A DNA stretch of 64,000 bases from Didymella arachidicola (Eukaryota > Ascomycota > Dothideomycetes > Pleosporales > Didymellaceae), in the NCBI GenBank assembly GCA_016630955.3, contig CM049999.1, positions 930,001 to 994,000 on the forward strand, in the 5' to 3' direction. Made by a program: the position numbers and the translations under genes. This document shows, piece after piece, positions 11,450 through 22,820 of this stretch. The notes beneath the pieces were generated by a model. That model was not told where the DNA came from and searched no databases. It saw nothing but the letters and a program-made list of their open reading frames with translations. Position 1 is the first letter of the stretch, and each line of letters starts with the position of its first letter.

Positions 11450-13395
11450 ATGTCGGGTGTAGAGATTGCCGGCTTGGTGCTCGGCGTCTTGCCTCTGCTT
11501 ATACAAGGCAAGGAGAACCTCCGCACGCTCGCGTTACCGTCGACTAACAGATTCGCAGGCATTGAGTCCTACAATGAAGGTCTTGACCCTATCAAGAGCT
11601 TTATGAGGTGGGACAAGGAGCTACCGCAATGTATTCGGAAGCTGCGCAACCAGCACGTCCACTATGCCCAAACGATGCGAATCTTACTCGAGCCTATAAC
11701 CGCCGAAGTCGAGCTCGCTGAAATGATGACGGATCCTGGCTCTTCACGATTATGGAAGGACAAGCAGATGGCTGCAAAACTTCAGGATAGGCTACAGGAG
11801 TCATACCAAGCATACCAGGGAACGATAGCGGATATAGAGCGCATTACAAGACAGATTGCCAGCAAACTGGACCTTGATCGTGCGAACGAGGTGCGTGGAG
11901 AAATAATTCTTGACACCCAGCATAAGAAAGCACTCTCTGTGTTGTGCTGGTTGCACCGCTCATGGCAATATGTCCTCCTTGCATGATACTTACATCCGTG
12001 CAGTTGAGACGCAATGATCTTGAAGCGCTTCTAGTGGCAAACCCTAAGAAGAGTAACGACAAGTTCGAGATTCGAAAACGGATACGATTCGGCATGAGCA
12101 AGAAGACCGTCAAGGCATTGCTTGAGGAGCTGAACGACTGCAACCGTGAGCTTGAACGATTTACGGAAAAGAGTGAGAAGATCGAAACGTATCGCAAGGT
12201 TGCGAAGCCTTCATTTGCTACTCGTTTGCAACGTATACAGGGTTACGCCAAAAATCTGCATTCCTCATTGTGTTGGTCGTGCACCTGCAAGGACATGCAC
12301 CGCACAAGTCTACAGCTAGAACCGAGGGGAACCCTCTATGCATCTGGGATGAAGATCTCCACGAGCAAGACCTGTTTCACGGTATCGTTTTCCTCTTTGA
12401 CGCCTGAAGCCGGCTCAATGTGGAGCTGGCAAGCTGCAGAAATCAACATTGAGGATGAGGAAGACCAGGGCTTGACGTCACCCCCGTCTTTTCCTAAACC
12501 TAGGTAAGAACGAACTATGCAATCATGTTAGTCTCTACTCTCTAACACGGTCAGAATGTCGAAAAGTGTATCGTTCAGCTCCCCTCCGCCATATTCCGTT
12601 AGCGACCCAGTATCCAGTCCATCTCGATCCTTACAAGAAGTGACCGATATATGTGCATCCATTCGACAAGTTCAGTCTACCGCCTTCCGCATAGGTCTGT
12701 CTCTTGACGCCAAGAAGACACTACGAGGCGTCTACACCATCGACACCACTAAGAAGGTGAAGCCTGATTCCGAGGCGGTCACACTAGAGGACCTCCTGGA
12801 TCGACGTCCTATCGTGAATGGCAGGTCCATAAAACTTAGCAAAAAAGAGCGCTACAGCCTTGCTTTGACATTGGCATCTAGTGTCTTGTATCTCAACTCG
12901 ACGCCATGGCTCACAAACCAATGGGCGACAAAAGACATTCACTTCCACCAGACCATCGCTGCTACAACCTGCATCGATATCGAGCATCCGTACTTAGCAC
13001 CTACATCAGTAGACGCTGTTGACGACCTGACAATCAAGACAAAAGCCTTGGGCTTCCAGAACAAGAATACAGTCCTGCTCGCACTTGCAGTAGCGCTTTT
13101 GGAGCTATATTTCGGTACAACAGCGGAAAAATATCAGGAGACTGAGCACGGGTCTTGTGATCCGGCTCTTCACCAAAATTCTTGGATGCTTTGTGCCATG
13201 GCTCATCAGTGGGCGGAGGAGTCGCAGGACGAGTTGTCAGCTGCGTTTTTAAGTGCAGTCAGGCATTGCTTACGGTGCTTCAGCGATCCTGGAGTCAGTC
13301 TGCAGGACTCTGACTTCTTACAAGCTGCCGCTGAGGGCATCGTGCTGCCACTGCAGGAGGAACTGTATCAATTTTTGGGTAAAACCGCGACATGA
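11450..13395 (+). CDS. HeLo-like / DUF7580-type fungal protein, 576 aa
   Basis: Four exons, 11450-11507, 11559-11890, 12004-12503 and 12555-13395. The N-terminus SGVEIAGLVLGVLPLLI is the hydrophobic first helix typical of fungal HeLo-like/prion-inhibition proteins. IESYNEGLDPIKSF and the helical KFEIRKRIRFGMSKKTVKALL region match DUF7580-type proteins as I know them. The C-terminal ~280 aa contain SLALTLASSVLYLNSTPWL and later helices that resemble the degenerate kinase-like domain of this family. Such proteins are linked to allorecognition and cell-death circuits, but activity here is inferred. Intron 1 (51 nt) has a GC donor (CAAG/GCAAGG), a good GACTAAC branch and a CAG end. Removing it restores the family sequence LIQG-IESY. 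Intron 2 is 113 nt and intron 3 is 51 nt. The gene is divergent from the macro-domain gene. Confidence 0.85.
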
Positions 13396-15140
13396 TCATA
13401 CATGCGCAATAATTCCTTCAAGCCCTCAAGTGATTGCAAACGACCGCATCGTAAGACGAAATTAAGGGCAAATTCCCTTATCGTCCACTGTCAGGCGGCA
13501 TCCAAGACCAGTTCACCAAGCTTGAAATCCGAACTGACAGAGATGCGCCACAAAGAAGGACTGTTATCAAGCCACAAGTCTGCGTAAGCGCACCTCGTAT
13601 CCAAACTCGACGATGGATCGTGGCAAATGACGCTGTCGCGAGTCGCGAGTCGCGTACAGACCAGCACATCACCTCGTATCTGGCCCACGCGGGCTGCGGA
13701 TCTGAGTCTGGGGTAAACGAACTAGCGCGCCCTTCACGAAATGTCTAGCTCAACGACAGCTCATGGCCGTTGCGTCAGTGTGGCCAACGAGATCTCGGTT
13801 GCAGATTTGTGGTGTTGTGGCGAGGTTAAAGCAATCTGAGTCACTAAAAATACAAGTCGCCTCATCCCCACAATTGGTAGTTGCAGTTCCCGGTTCGGTT
13901 GCTTGGGCGGTGCTTCGTTCTGACGCGTGCCTTGGCAGGGTAGATAGAGGATTGTCGCACGGCACATGCAATCCTGATTCAGTTGTGTCACCACATCAAA
14001 CAGTACAGATCTCTCGCCGTGAGACGCACCATGTTGATGTGCCTACTTCCACAAGCATGCATTATACAATCACATCATGGCAGTATGACCGTTGTCGGCC
14101 GCGTCACCTGCCGGTTTGACCCAAAGGTGCGGATTTGTAAACGTTGCTTCAACAAGACGAAGATCCTGGCGAAAAGACGAGCAACCTTGCAAAAGAACGC
14201 GCCGCAGCAATATGCTTAGCGCGTATGTTTGGTGGTGCATCTCTTGCACTGTGCAGCCATGCAGGTGTTGGTAGCTACAAGCTCTGGTGACGCCAACGCT
14301 AGACATCAAGCCTGCAGCAAGCGATCGAATTGCAGTTGGGGCGCGTGTCGACTGGCTTCGGGAGGCTTTCACAGACTCGAACGCCCCTCGAAAGGTGGCG
14401 GCCACAGCTACGGCCGTGGTTGGCGCGTTGATGAAACATTAGAGCGGCCGCTGTGGTTGGACAAGAAATGCGGAGCAGGGGCAGGAACGATAGGCGGTGA
14501 ATGGTCGCATGATTCGGCCGCTGCTGGCATCATGAGCAGCAGATTGCCAACTCCAGGGCGCAGCTGGCGTTGGTTGGCCCAGACAGACAAATAACACTTA
14601 TCGCGACAAGCAATTGCGGCAATAACAGAGCACGGGACAGTGCTGGCGATTGTCTATTATTAACCGGTATTGGTGCTCGGGAATGGAAGAAAGCACCAAG
14701 GTAGCCCGCATGCCCAGTAAAGCGGGTGTTGAGAGTAACGTTCCGTGAGCTGCACCTTACGCAACCCCGAGCATAATAATAAGCAAAGCAACAACACGAC
14801 CCTTTCCCAGACCCAGACGCACGCCCACACCTGCCGTTCACTTGCACTGCACGCCATCGTTGAACCCTCGTTGAACGACTAGACTAGGAGCTGCAGCACC
14901 TGTTGTCAAGCATATCAAAGAGGACCCACCGGTCTTGGCGCCCCTAACTCCTAGTTCAGGGCCATACCTTCTCCTGCGATTCGGTCTTGGAAACCACCCA
15001 AAGTCTCTCCGCCGACCCACTGGACCCCGTTTTGCACCTCCTTTCACAAACCACATTCTCTGGAGGATTCTCTATTCGCAGCACCACAGCGCAGAGCGCA
15101 CCCGAACCCTTCCTGGTCCTCCCTTTCTACAACAGACACC
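13396..15140. other. Intergenic and SMI1 promoter/leader
   Basis: 1.75 kb. Positions 13635-13655 hold a short tandem of TCGCGAG units. The stretch 14760-15140 is C/T-rich and reads like the promoter and 5' leader of the SMI1 gene. An ATG-less open frame runs through it into SMI1 and is not protein evidence. No other gene was seen. Confidence 0.5.
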
Positions 15141-16791
15141 ATGGCACAATCGTAAGACATGCACCTGCACCAAGCCGCTGTTTCTGGCGCCCCCAATACT
15201 GACTGCGACCAGGGTCGGCTCCTTTTTCCAGTCGTTCTGGCACACCATGACCTCCAACGACCGCCATGCCTCGCACGACTCCCCGTACCGGACAGGGCGC
15301 CACATCCCTATCCCGCAAAGCCGTCACAGCGCCCTCACCTCGATTGCTACCAGCGGCGTTGACTCGCGTGTCGACCTATCCTCCCCATACGCACATGACG
15401 ACATCGCGACTAGCAATGGCTTCATCGGCTCTCCCAAGGGGCCCATGTCGCCAGGCTCGCCATACTCTCCCGGAATGCGCGGGTCTCTGAGCCGCCAAGC
15501 AACGGGCGACGCAGACACGTTCGACAAAGGTCCCAACGGCGAGATTCAGATGCAGAATTTCAACGAGGGCCTTCCCCCGCCTCCACCTGTCGCCCATTCG
15601 TGGAAGCGCATTGACCGCTGGGTCGAGGACCACTACGAGGAGCTGTTCGACAACATCTGCGAGGGTGCAACATCGAACGATGTCAATGAGCTGGAGCACG
15701 AGCTTGATGCTACCCTCCCTATGGATATCCGTGAGTCGCTGCAGGTCCACGATGGTCAGGAACGCGGCGGTCTCCCTACCGGCGTTCTGTTTGGCTTGAT
15801 GTTGCTCGACTGTGAAGAGATTGTCATGGAATGGAAGAACTGGCGCAAGGTCGCCGAAGAATACCTCACCAACAAGGCTGATTACCGCTCTCCCCAGATC
15901 CCTGTCAAAGCTTTTGCTGGCTCTTCCACAGCGGCCCCGGTTGCGCAGCCTCAGAATACTGGCAACCCGCTCTGGCGACAGGAGCTGCAGGACCGCCAAG
16001 ATTCGCAGCCACCAAACGCAGTACAGAAAGCCTATGCTCATCCCGCTTGGATTCCTCTTGCTCGCGACTGGGGAGGCAACTACCTCGCTACTGATCTGGC
16101 GCCTGGTCCCACGGGTACTTGGGGTCAGATCATCATTTTCGGCCGAGACTACGACTGCAAGTTTGTTGTCGCACGCTCGTGGGCTGCGCTTCTCGCTATG
16201 ATTGCCGACGATATGGCTTCGAAAGACGTGCACATTGATGAGGAGACTGGCGAGCTCAAGCTGCTTGCGTTCAGGAAGCAGAAGGTCGAGCCTCCGTTCC
16301 TCGAGATCCTGCGCTGGAGGTGCGACCAGAAGTACGGTCGCAGGCCCGTGAACAGGCGTCGACCAAACAGTGGTCTTCGCATCAACCCTAACGCTCCGGG
16401 TGGTGTCGTGCCCAGCTCGACCGCCAGCAGTCCCTACCATAGCCCGGTCATTGGTCCACAAGATCGCGGTCGCAGCCCTCACCGCCTATCGACAGGAAAG
16501 AAGGGTGTTAGCCCACGAGGCAAACTCTCCAGTCCTCTCGCCCGTGTCGCCGAAGAGCACGTGCAATCAATCCGTGTACACACGGATCTCGACGCGAAGA
16601 CTGCCACCCCCGCAGACAAACTAATCTCGGTCGACACACCGAGGCCCAGTGACGACTTCCCCGCTCGCGCCAGCTTGAGCAGCGATAAGGAGAACAAGAA
16701 GGAGTCTACTGAGGAGAAAGAGAAGACAAAGCCTGCCTCGCTGAAGAGTCCAATCGCGGAAACTGCAGACCTCAAGACGGTTGAGATATAG
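15141..16791 (+). CDS. SMI1: SMI1/KNR4 family cell-wall assembly regulator, 529 aa
   Basis: Homologue of yeast Smi1/Knr4, a partly disordered hub that links cell-wall glucan synthesis to the PKC/Slt2 MAP-kinase pathway. The first coding exon is only 11 nt (15141-15151, ATGGCACAATC), followed by a 61-nt intron (GTAAGA..ACCAG, branch TACTGAC) and exon 2 at 15213-16791. The spliced start reads MAQSVGSFFQSFWHTM, which fits the conserved N-terminus of this family. Reading the open frame from 14935 instead gives an unrelated 89-residue extension. The SUKH/SMI1_KNR4 fold covers about residues 130-370, with the conserved ESLQVHDGQERGG, GLLFGLMLLDCEEI-like and PVWIPLARDWGGNYLATDLAPGP-like blocks. The ends are Ser/Pro-rich, and the C-terminal ~150 aa are charged and probably phosphorylated. 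Confidence 0.93.
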
Positions 16792-19130
16792 TGACACTGT
16801 GTCACCATACTCGCAACAATTTCCTATGCTTGCTTACACGAGCACCACTGGATACCATCAGCAGCTTTGAGGCACACCCTTGGTCCATGGATCTGGTGCA
16901 TCAGGCATCATAGCAGCCATATTTCCAACATCTCGATACAACGGTCGGCGTAATCTTACTGTACATGTGTCGTCTCAACGACACCTCAACCCGGACTTTA
17001 CCTTGCGAGACGGCTGTATCACGAACCTTTTCCTTCTTAGACATAGGGCGGCCCACAGCGACTTCTACCATCCTGGTCTCATCCCCATCTGCAACCTTTG
17101 TACAACACCTAACCCCTTTACTTCTGGGCCGCCGTCCTTGCAACAGCAGCAGCGGTCTTCATTCCTTTCACCATGTTCTCACATTCCATATGAGCATTAG
17201 CGTAGGCGTGGCACAGCATGGCCTGATCGTCGGTGGTTTGGAGCACGGCTTTGTTTGACGGTGTTACTTCTTTTCTAGCGCTTCGCGGGCTTTGATAGCG
17301 TACGTGGTGTCGTCGTTGCATCTGGGGTAATATGAGGGAGGAGGGAAGAGGTGTGGGCTGTATGATTTTAGTGTGCGCACGCGCATACGTAGGATGAATT
17401 GAACATGTTCAAGTGAGCCTCGATGGGACCAGTGCGCCGAGTCGTACCCGCCCTGCCCATGAGCTCGGTCCAAGACGATTGCTGTCAGCATTCCATAGGA
17501 GCAGTTGGGTCAAGCACGAGGCGCAAAGTCCAATCTTCCGCGTATCGCTTCTATCAAACCCTCTGCTGCTGCTCGTAAAAAGGTACTGGTCTGACGTCCG
17601 ATAGAGATCAAACCAATGTGCGATACATGACCACATGCCGGTTGCGAGCAGTGCACATGGAGACACATGTGACTGCAGCCCCCACGAGCACGCCCCCAGT
17701 CAGCAATCGAATCCTCCAAGAAACCCAGGACCCTATCTCTCCCGTCACTCGACATTCTTGTTCGTCTCGTCCACCGTTGGTCCACCGAAATCATCAGCTG
17801 GGTTCACGAACCAAAAACCGCTGGCGCCGTTGGCCTTGTCTGGAGTTGTGTTTCTGGCTCATGACAGAGGGTACTGCGAGCAAACACCGAAAAAAAAAAG
17901 AAACGGCTTTATCTTCCCATAAAGAATCTATCAGTGTATCTCTGCCATGCATAATAGGGGGTGGCTAGACTGGATGTTCGCTTGACTAGCGATGCAAACA
18001 AAACGGAGTCAATGGTTGTAGTACAATTAATCCATCGAGAGATGGAATGATCGGTCGTTGTGGAGCAAGCTCTGCCGGACTTCAAGGGGGATGTGCGTCT
18101 ACGTGGTGATGGAAAGACCTCCTCGCCTTCCTTGGGAGCTTCCATCACATCAAAGCCGCCCTCCGGTGCAAAGTGACATGGGCGGGATGTCTGCAATTGC
18201 AAGATGTAGCAGGGGACCACCATCTAGTGACTGACTTATATTCAAGTCTGGACACCATCTCGTTACTGTGCTCCGCCACGCCTAGAAGGGTTCGAGTTGA
18301 CTGTCGAAAATGATTGCCGCCGACGGCTCTATTTGTTGTGTTTCTCTGGAACACGCGCTTCTCAGTAACACATGGTTTGCACTTGTCCAAATCATGAAAC
18401 TGCAAGAAATGAAGGGGCGCTTCATAAGCGTCAGCGAGAGAGCCATTCGGGAATGTTTGAAGGATCTAAGGGGGCCAGAAATCAGAACTGAGAGCAGAAA
18501 TTGTGCGCAGAAATTATGGCGCTAAAGTCACAGTCCAATAATCACCATACCATGACGCACTCTCCTGTATCAGTTTCAGGTGCTCAAGTGGACAAGTGAG
18601 TAACTGGTCTCGTGTCGCGCACTTGGTTGTCCATTCGGCATCCTTTGGCGCAGTCTTTGACCGATGAACCGAAACTGCAATCAGATTGACCAAAATACCA
18701 TTCCGCAACACGAATCAGTGGTTGGAGGAAATTTTGTACGTATCCATCCTTCTTGATGGCTCAGCCGCGAAGCGCTCGTGAACCAGTGGCTGTGTCAGCC
18801 ACACATCCTTCGAACGAATATCAGCCTTGGGGCAGTGCTGTCAGCCCACAACCTATAAAATCGTTTGGCCCCCATGCTGTTTGTATATCGTCGTGTCGAA
18901 TGTATAAAGTGTGGTGTTCTCCTTTGGTGTCTAGTGTATTGTTTCCGTGGACAAGTGGCATGTCGAACGCAGGCCATACCTTTACCTTCGTGACCTGTCG
19001 CGAGTCCAACTTTACTTGAACCTGCTATCCACTAGCTCTTTCTCCGGCTATCGTTGACCCAAGTCTCAATTGAATCCGCGTTGTCCACACCTGCATACTG
19101 CGCAGTCACGGAAGCCTGTCAATACCCAGA
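16792..19130. other. Intergenic, no supported gene
   Basis: 2.3 kb between two plus-strand genes. Open frames are all under ~120 codons, overlap one another on both strands and lack recognisable motifs. There is an A-run near 17890. A short regulatory RNA or small gene cannot be excluded, but nothing supports one. Confidence 0.45.
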
Positions 19131-19775
19131 ATGTCTTACGCCACGTTGTTTCGCAAGAGCTCACCACTGACGGCGGAAGACGTAGAGGCTGAGCGAGCTT
19201 ACCGGGAGGCCGTTGCCAGGAGATATTCAACAGCACCTTCCGTTCCCGTCAACTCTCGCGATAGTCACCCACCGCACCCATCCCCATGGAACATGCAACA
19301 GCTCATGCAAGCACAAGAAGATGCTTCAGAGCCTCCAAGTCCGCCCAGCTCTTCCTGCTCCGGTGCTGGCTCTCAAAATTCCAGTCCTCAGATACGTCCG
19401 TCTCTCGACACCGAAACAGCTCGCGAGCGCGTCCCACCACTACGCATTAGGGTCGTCACAAACATGACGCCCTGCGTGGATTGCGGAAAACCATATTCGC
19501 CAGGCCAAGTTTGGAACATTCTCAATAGAGCCATGAAGACAGTACCGAACAAGTACGCGCGGAAAGACTGGGAAGATGCGAACTACGAAGGCCGCTGGGC
19601 ATCGTACTTGAGGTCTCTCACACAGCTGGAGTTAGCCAAAGAGAGAATGGATGCCATCTGCTCCCAGTGCATACTCAACTGTATCAGCAAAGTTCAAGGA
19701 TGGCCTTGGTACGATGTTGGGCGCAGGGTCTGGTCTTGGTCTCACGCCGGGACTGAAGATGTACTGTCAGGATGA
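19131..19775 (+). CDS. Hypothetical protein with two Cys-x2-Cys pairs, 214 aa
   Basis: Single exon with an ATG start in a CAGAATG context. The N-terminal ~110 residues are Ser/Pro-rich and low complexity (PPSPPSSSC). The C-terminal half is compact and hydrophobic/aromatic, with CVDCGKPYS near residue 120 and CSQC near 180. The two C-x2-C pairs could bind one zinc ion. Tryptophans at GRWASYL, GWPWYDVGRR and VWSWSH suggest a folded domain. No signal peptide or membrane segment was seen. I do not recognise the family. It is probably a real gene because the second half has consistent residue composition over ~100 codons. Confidence 0.65.
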   Translation: MSYATLFRKSSPLTAEDVEAERAYREAVARRYSTAPSVPVNSRDSHPPHPSPWNMQQLMQAQEDASEPPSPPSSSCSGAGSQNSSPQIRPSLDTETARERVPPLRIRVVTNMTPCVDCGKPYSPGQVWNILNRAMKTVPNKYARKDWEDANYEGRWASYLRSLTQLELAKERMDAICSQCILNCISKVQGWPWYDVGRRVWSWSHAGTEDVLSG

Positions 19776-20201
19776 ACGGCCCACCTGCGTTGGTATTTCT
19801 GTTCGTTTCCCACGCAGTCGTTCTTATGCAGCTACATAACTGCAATGTATTAATACTGCCATATTTCCATACTTCAAACCACTGCCTGGTTCTCGTTGAA
19901 CAATGTAGAGCGATGATGAACTTTACTAATGTATTGTAGCATGTGTGGTGGTACAAAGAAGCTATATTTTGCAACGACACTCGGAACTGCCCTTCCAATG
20001 AACGAGCATTGCTCCATCCCCACTCGAATGCTTGACGTCTGAACCAAACGTCCATAACTCAAAATCGTCTAACTCCCCCCTTTTCGCCGACCCAACCCAT
20101 CGCAATGCATTCGCCAGCCGATAACTTCTGTGCGATCATTCGTTCGAGCAAAGCTCGAATCTAAACTGCGCCGTGCCTAACAACAAGATCGAGAAGTGTC
20201 T
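19776..20201. other. Intergenic between convergent genes
   Basis: 426 bp of A/T-richer sequence between convergent genes, presumably both 3' UTRs. No coding evidence was seen. Confidence 0.5.
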
Positions 20202-22820
20202 TTAACGAGCTCCTTCAGGCAGGAACATCTGAACAAAGTCCAGCTTGTTGTCGTCATCCAACTCATCCCACTTCTCTCGTGTCATACTGTTGTACTGTGC
20301 AAACCAGGATTCGTATGCCGGTATGCGAGTCGCTTGGATGGCTGATGCAGGCTCCGGGACAAACGCCGCTGCCTGCTGCACCAACTGTCGCTCTTGCTCG
20401 TCGAGATACCTTACAGCATCCTCCTCAAGAAAAGGCTTGTACAGGGGCTGCAGATACTCCTTCTCCATATGAGCAACGGCCATATAGCCCATGGGACGGA
20501 GCACTCGCAGCGCGTCCATCCCAGCCGTGATCAAGCCAGGTCGAAAACCCGGTTCGTGGTAGACGGACGGGATGTGGCTCGAGTTGACGCCTTGCACGGT
20601 GCCTCCTTGGAAGTAGATTGCAGTACGCAATGCGAATCGATCGGCGACACGCGGGTTGCGTTCTGGTCGCGGCTGCTCTCCAGCTGGAACCCTACCGTTC
20701 CGGAGGTCGAGCTGCCGTTGCAATTCGTCGACCTTGGGGACTGCGTGGTCCCAATACGCTGCTTCGAGGCACTCACAATGCTTCATTGCCTGATCGGTCT
20801 TGTTCTGTGCGTTTTTTTCGACGGTCTCCTTGTTTTTGAGAAGCTCGTTTCGCTCAACCACCACAGCCTTCATGTCGTCCGACAATTTCTTTTTCTTGTC
20901 GGTGAGAGTTTCGAGGTGCTTCACGAGACCGAGCTCTTCTTCTTGTTCCCATCCGCTCCCGCCTATGCCTTCTCCAATGGCAGCTCGGAGGTAGTGCTTC
21001 TCCTGCTCTGATACTGAGTACTCTTGTCGGAGGACGTCATGGCTCGCTTTCAGCTTGTTCAGTTCTCCTTCTTGAACGTGGGACTCGAGAATCACGCTGA
21101 AGTTCTCGTTGTCTTTGGAATCCAGCTCCTTCTGGATATCTGCCTTCTCTTGCTCCAGAGTATCAATCCTGGCTCGCAACTCGTCATTGTCCAACACAGA
21201 TTTCTGGACAGTAGAGAGACGATCGCCGGCATTCGGAGATGGATTGAGTGATGCTTCAAGGTCAGCCTCCAAGTCACGGATACGCTCATCGCGATGGGCA
21301 ATCTTCTCCTGCGCGTCGGAGAGCTCGATCTGCAACTGTCGACATTGGACTTGGGCAATCTTCTCCTTCTCATGGTTTTTGCTCCAGTGATCTCGCTCTT
21401 GCTGCTTCGACTCGAGAACATTCTCAATCTTCTCATTGAGAATGGTGATCTCTCGCTGTTTGGCAGCCAATTCTTTCCGCACCGCCTCGGATTCGTTGAA
21501 AGTGTTTCGTAGACATGCGAATTCTTCGTTCTGGTGCTGGAACACCGTCATGCTCAGTGCATTCTTCTGCAATTTAAGAAGACGGTTGTCGCGTGTCAAG
21601 CGTACAATTTCGTCCTTCTGTTTCTGCAGTGAGTCCTGATAGTCAAGGTCCGCCCGGTATGCGTTTTCCGCGAATGTGTTTTTCTCGTTGGCCCAGGTCT
21701 TGCGGTTGATTTCTGCTGCTTCGACCGCCTCGCGTAACTTCATCTGGATCGCATTTTTCGTTGCCTCGGATTGCTTGACGGTGTCTTCCTTGCTGATGCT
21801 TGCTGCTTCCAAGTCTTGGATCCGGCGGTCTTTCTGCGCAAGCTCGCCGGCAAGAGCTGTTACGCGAGTCTCCATAGCGTTTCTGCTTGCGGCTTCCACT
21901 TGAGCACACGCTTCATCTCTCGCAAGCAGATTTGCCTGCAGCTTCACGATTCTCTCCTTCTGCTTAACCAGCTCTTTCTTGTGGACATCTTCCATGGCCG
22001 ACATGTTGCGCTCAAGTCTCGAAATCTCTCGACCATTGTCTTCCAATCGCTTTTCGAGCTGGCAGCTATAAGCCTGCTCATCTTGAAGTTGATCATGGGC
22101 ATCTATGACTTTGGCGTAGTCTGCTTTGCGCTGCGAGATCTGGACATTGTACTTCCTCTGGAGGTCTTTAAGTTGGAGTTCTTTAAGGGAGGACTCATAT
22201 TCGCTCTGATCGAGTTTCTCGCGGAGCATATCGCGCTCGGCATACCTAATGGCTGCGACTTCGGTGATCTCGAGGAGGAGGGTAATACTTTCACCGTCGG
22301 TGTCGAGAAGAGATGTAGCAGTTGACTTGGTCGAGCGCTCAGAGCTGCCGTCGCTCTGATACCCGGAGTCATAGTTGCTGTCTTCGGAACACGTCTCAGC
22401 CGCGCTTTCGGTGTCGATGACTGAAGATTCGACTTTAGGATCCTGGACCGGGGAGGTCTTCAGCATACCACGCACGATGTCAACGGGTCCTCCGAATAGG
22501 CTGCGGTGTCGGTCGCTCTGCATGGCTGCGCTAGGCTGCCCAACATCAATCACTGATTCGGCTACGATGCTGGAAGGACTACTTACCGTCTGGATCTTTG
22601 CGTCTGATGATCTAATTTGCATAGACTGGATGCTCCTGAGAACCCCGGCCGGAGATATTGCAGCTATAGAGTGTATGCGCTGGACATGGGCATCGATGGA
22701 TGCCTGCTGGCGGGCAGAGAATGATGTTGCGACGAAGCGCATTGGAAATATATACTGCACAGGGTTGAGGCTCTTGGTAGCGCTCGTCGTACCCCCGCCT
22801 GTGAATAATGTGTTCAACAT
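20202..22820 (-). CDS. Long coiled-coil protein, 872 aa
   Basis: Single-exon frame with an ATG start. The N-terminal ~170 residues are Ser-rich and likely disordered. Residues about 180-690 are an almost unbroken heptad-like stretch rich in E, K, Q, L and R (for example EKRLEDNGREISRLERNMSAM), predicting a long parallel coiled coil. The C-terminal ~150 residues are globular, with AYESWFAQYNSMTREKWDELDDDNKLDFVQMFLP near the end. This suggests a structural or tethering protein, but the coiled coil alone cannot assign one. An alternative is a filament-like or golgin-like scaffold. I know no gene symbol for it. The neighbouring gene is convergent from the left. Confidence 0.85.
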   Translation of the reverse strand: MLNTLFTGGGTTSATKSLNPVQYIFPMRFVATSFSARQQASIDAHVQRIHSIAAISPAGVLRSIQSMQIRSSDAKIQTVSSPSSIVAESVIDVGQPSAAMQSDRHRSLFGGPVDIVRGMLKTSPVQDPKVESSVIDTESAAETCSEDSNYDSGYQSDGSSERSTKSTATSLLDTDGESITLLLEITEVAAIRYAERDMLREKLDQSEYESSLKELQLKDLQRKYNVQISQRKADYAKVIDAHDQLQDEQAYSCQLEKRLEDNGREISRLERNMSAMEDVHKKELVKQKERIVKLQANLLARDEACAQVEAASRNAMETRVTALAGELAQKDRRIQDLEAASISKEDTVKQSEATKNAIQMKLREAVEAAEINRKTWANEKNTFAENAYRADLDYQDSLQKQKDEIVRLTRDNRLLKLQKNALSMTVFQHQNEEFACLRNTFNESEAVRKELAAKQREITILNEKIENVLESKQQERDHWSKNHEKEKIAQVQCRQLQIELSDAQEKIAHRDERIRDLEADLEASLNPSPNAGDRLSTVQKSVLDNDELRARIDTLEQEKADIQKELDSKDNENFSVILESHVQEGELNKLKASHDVLRQEYSVSEQEKHYLRAAIGEGIGGSGWEQEEELGLVKHLETLTDKKKKLSDDMKAVVVERNELLKNKETVEKNAQNKTDQAMKHCECLEAAYWDHAVPKVDELQRQLDLRNGRVPAGEQPRPERNPRVADRFALRTAIYFQGGTVQGVNSSHIPSVYHEPGFRPGLITAGMDALRVLRPMGYMAVAHMEKEYLQPLYKPFLEEDAVRYLDEQERQLVQQAAAFVPEPASAIQATRIPAYESWFAQYNSMTREKWDELDDDNKLDFVQMFLPEGAR

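Noticed and set aside
14935..15140. N-terminal extension of the SMI1 frame (618 aa)
   Set aside because: The extension is unlike any SMI1 protein and contains a complete intron. The ATG at 15141 plus splicing gives the conserved MAQSVGSFFQSFWH start.
15376..16482. 368-codon minus-strand frame over SMI1
   Set aside because: Antisense shadow. The SMI1 domain on the plus strand explains the region.
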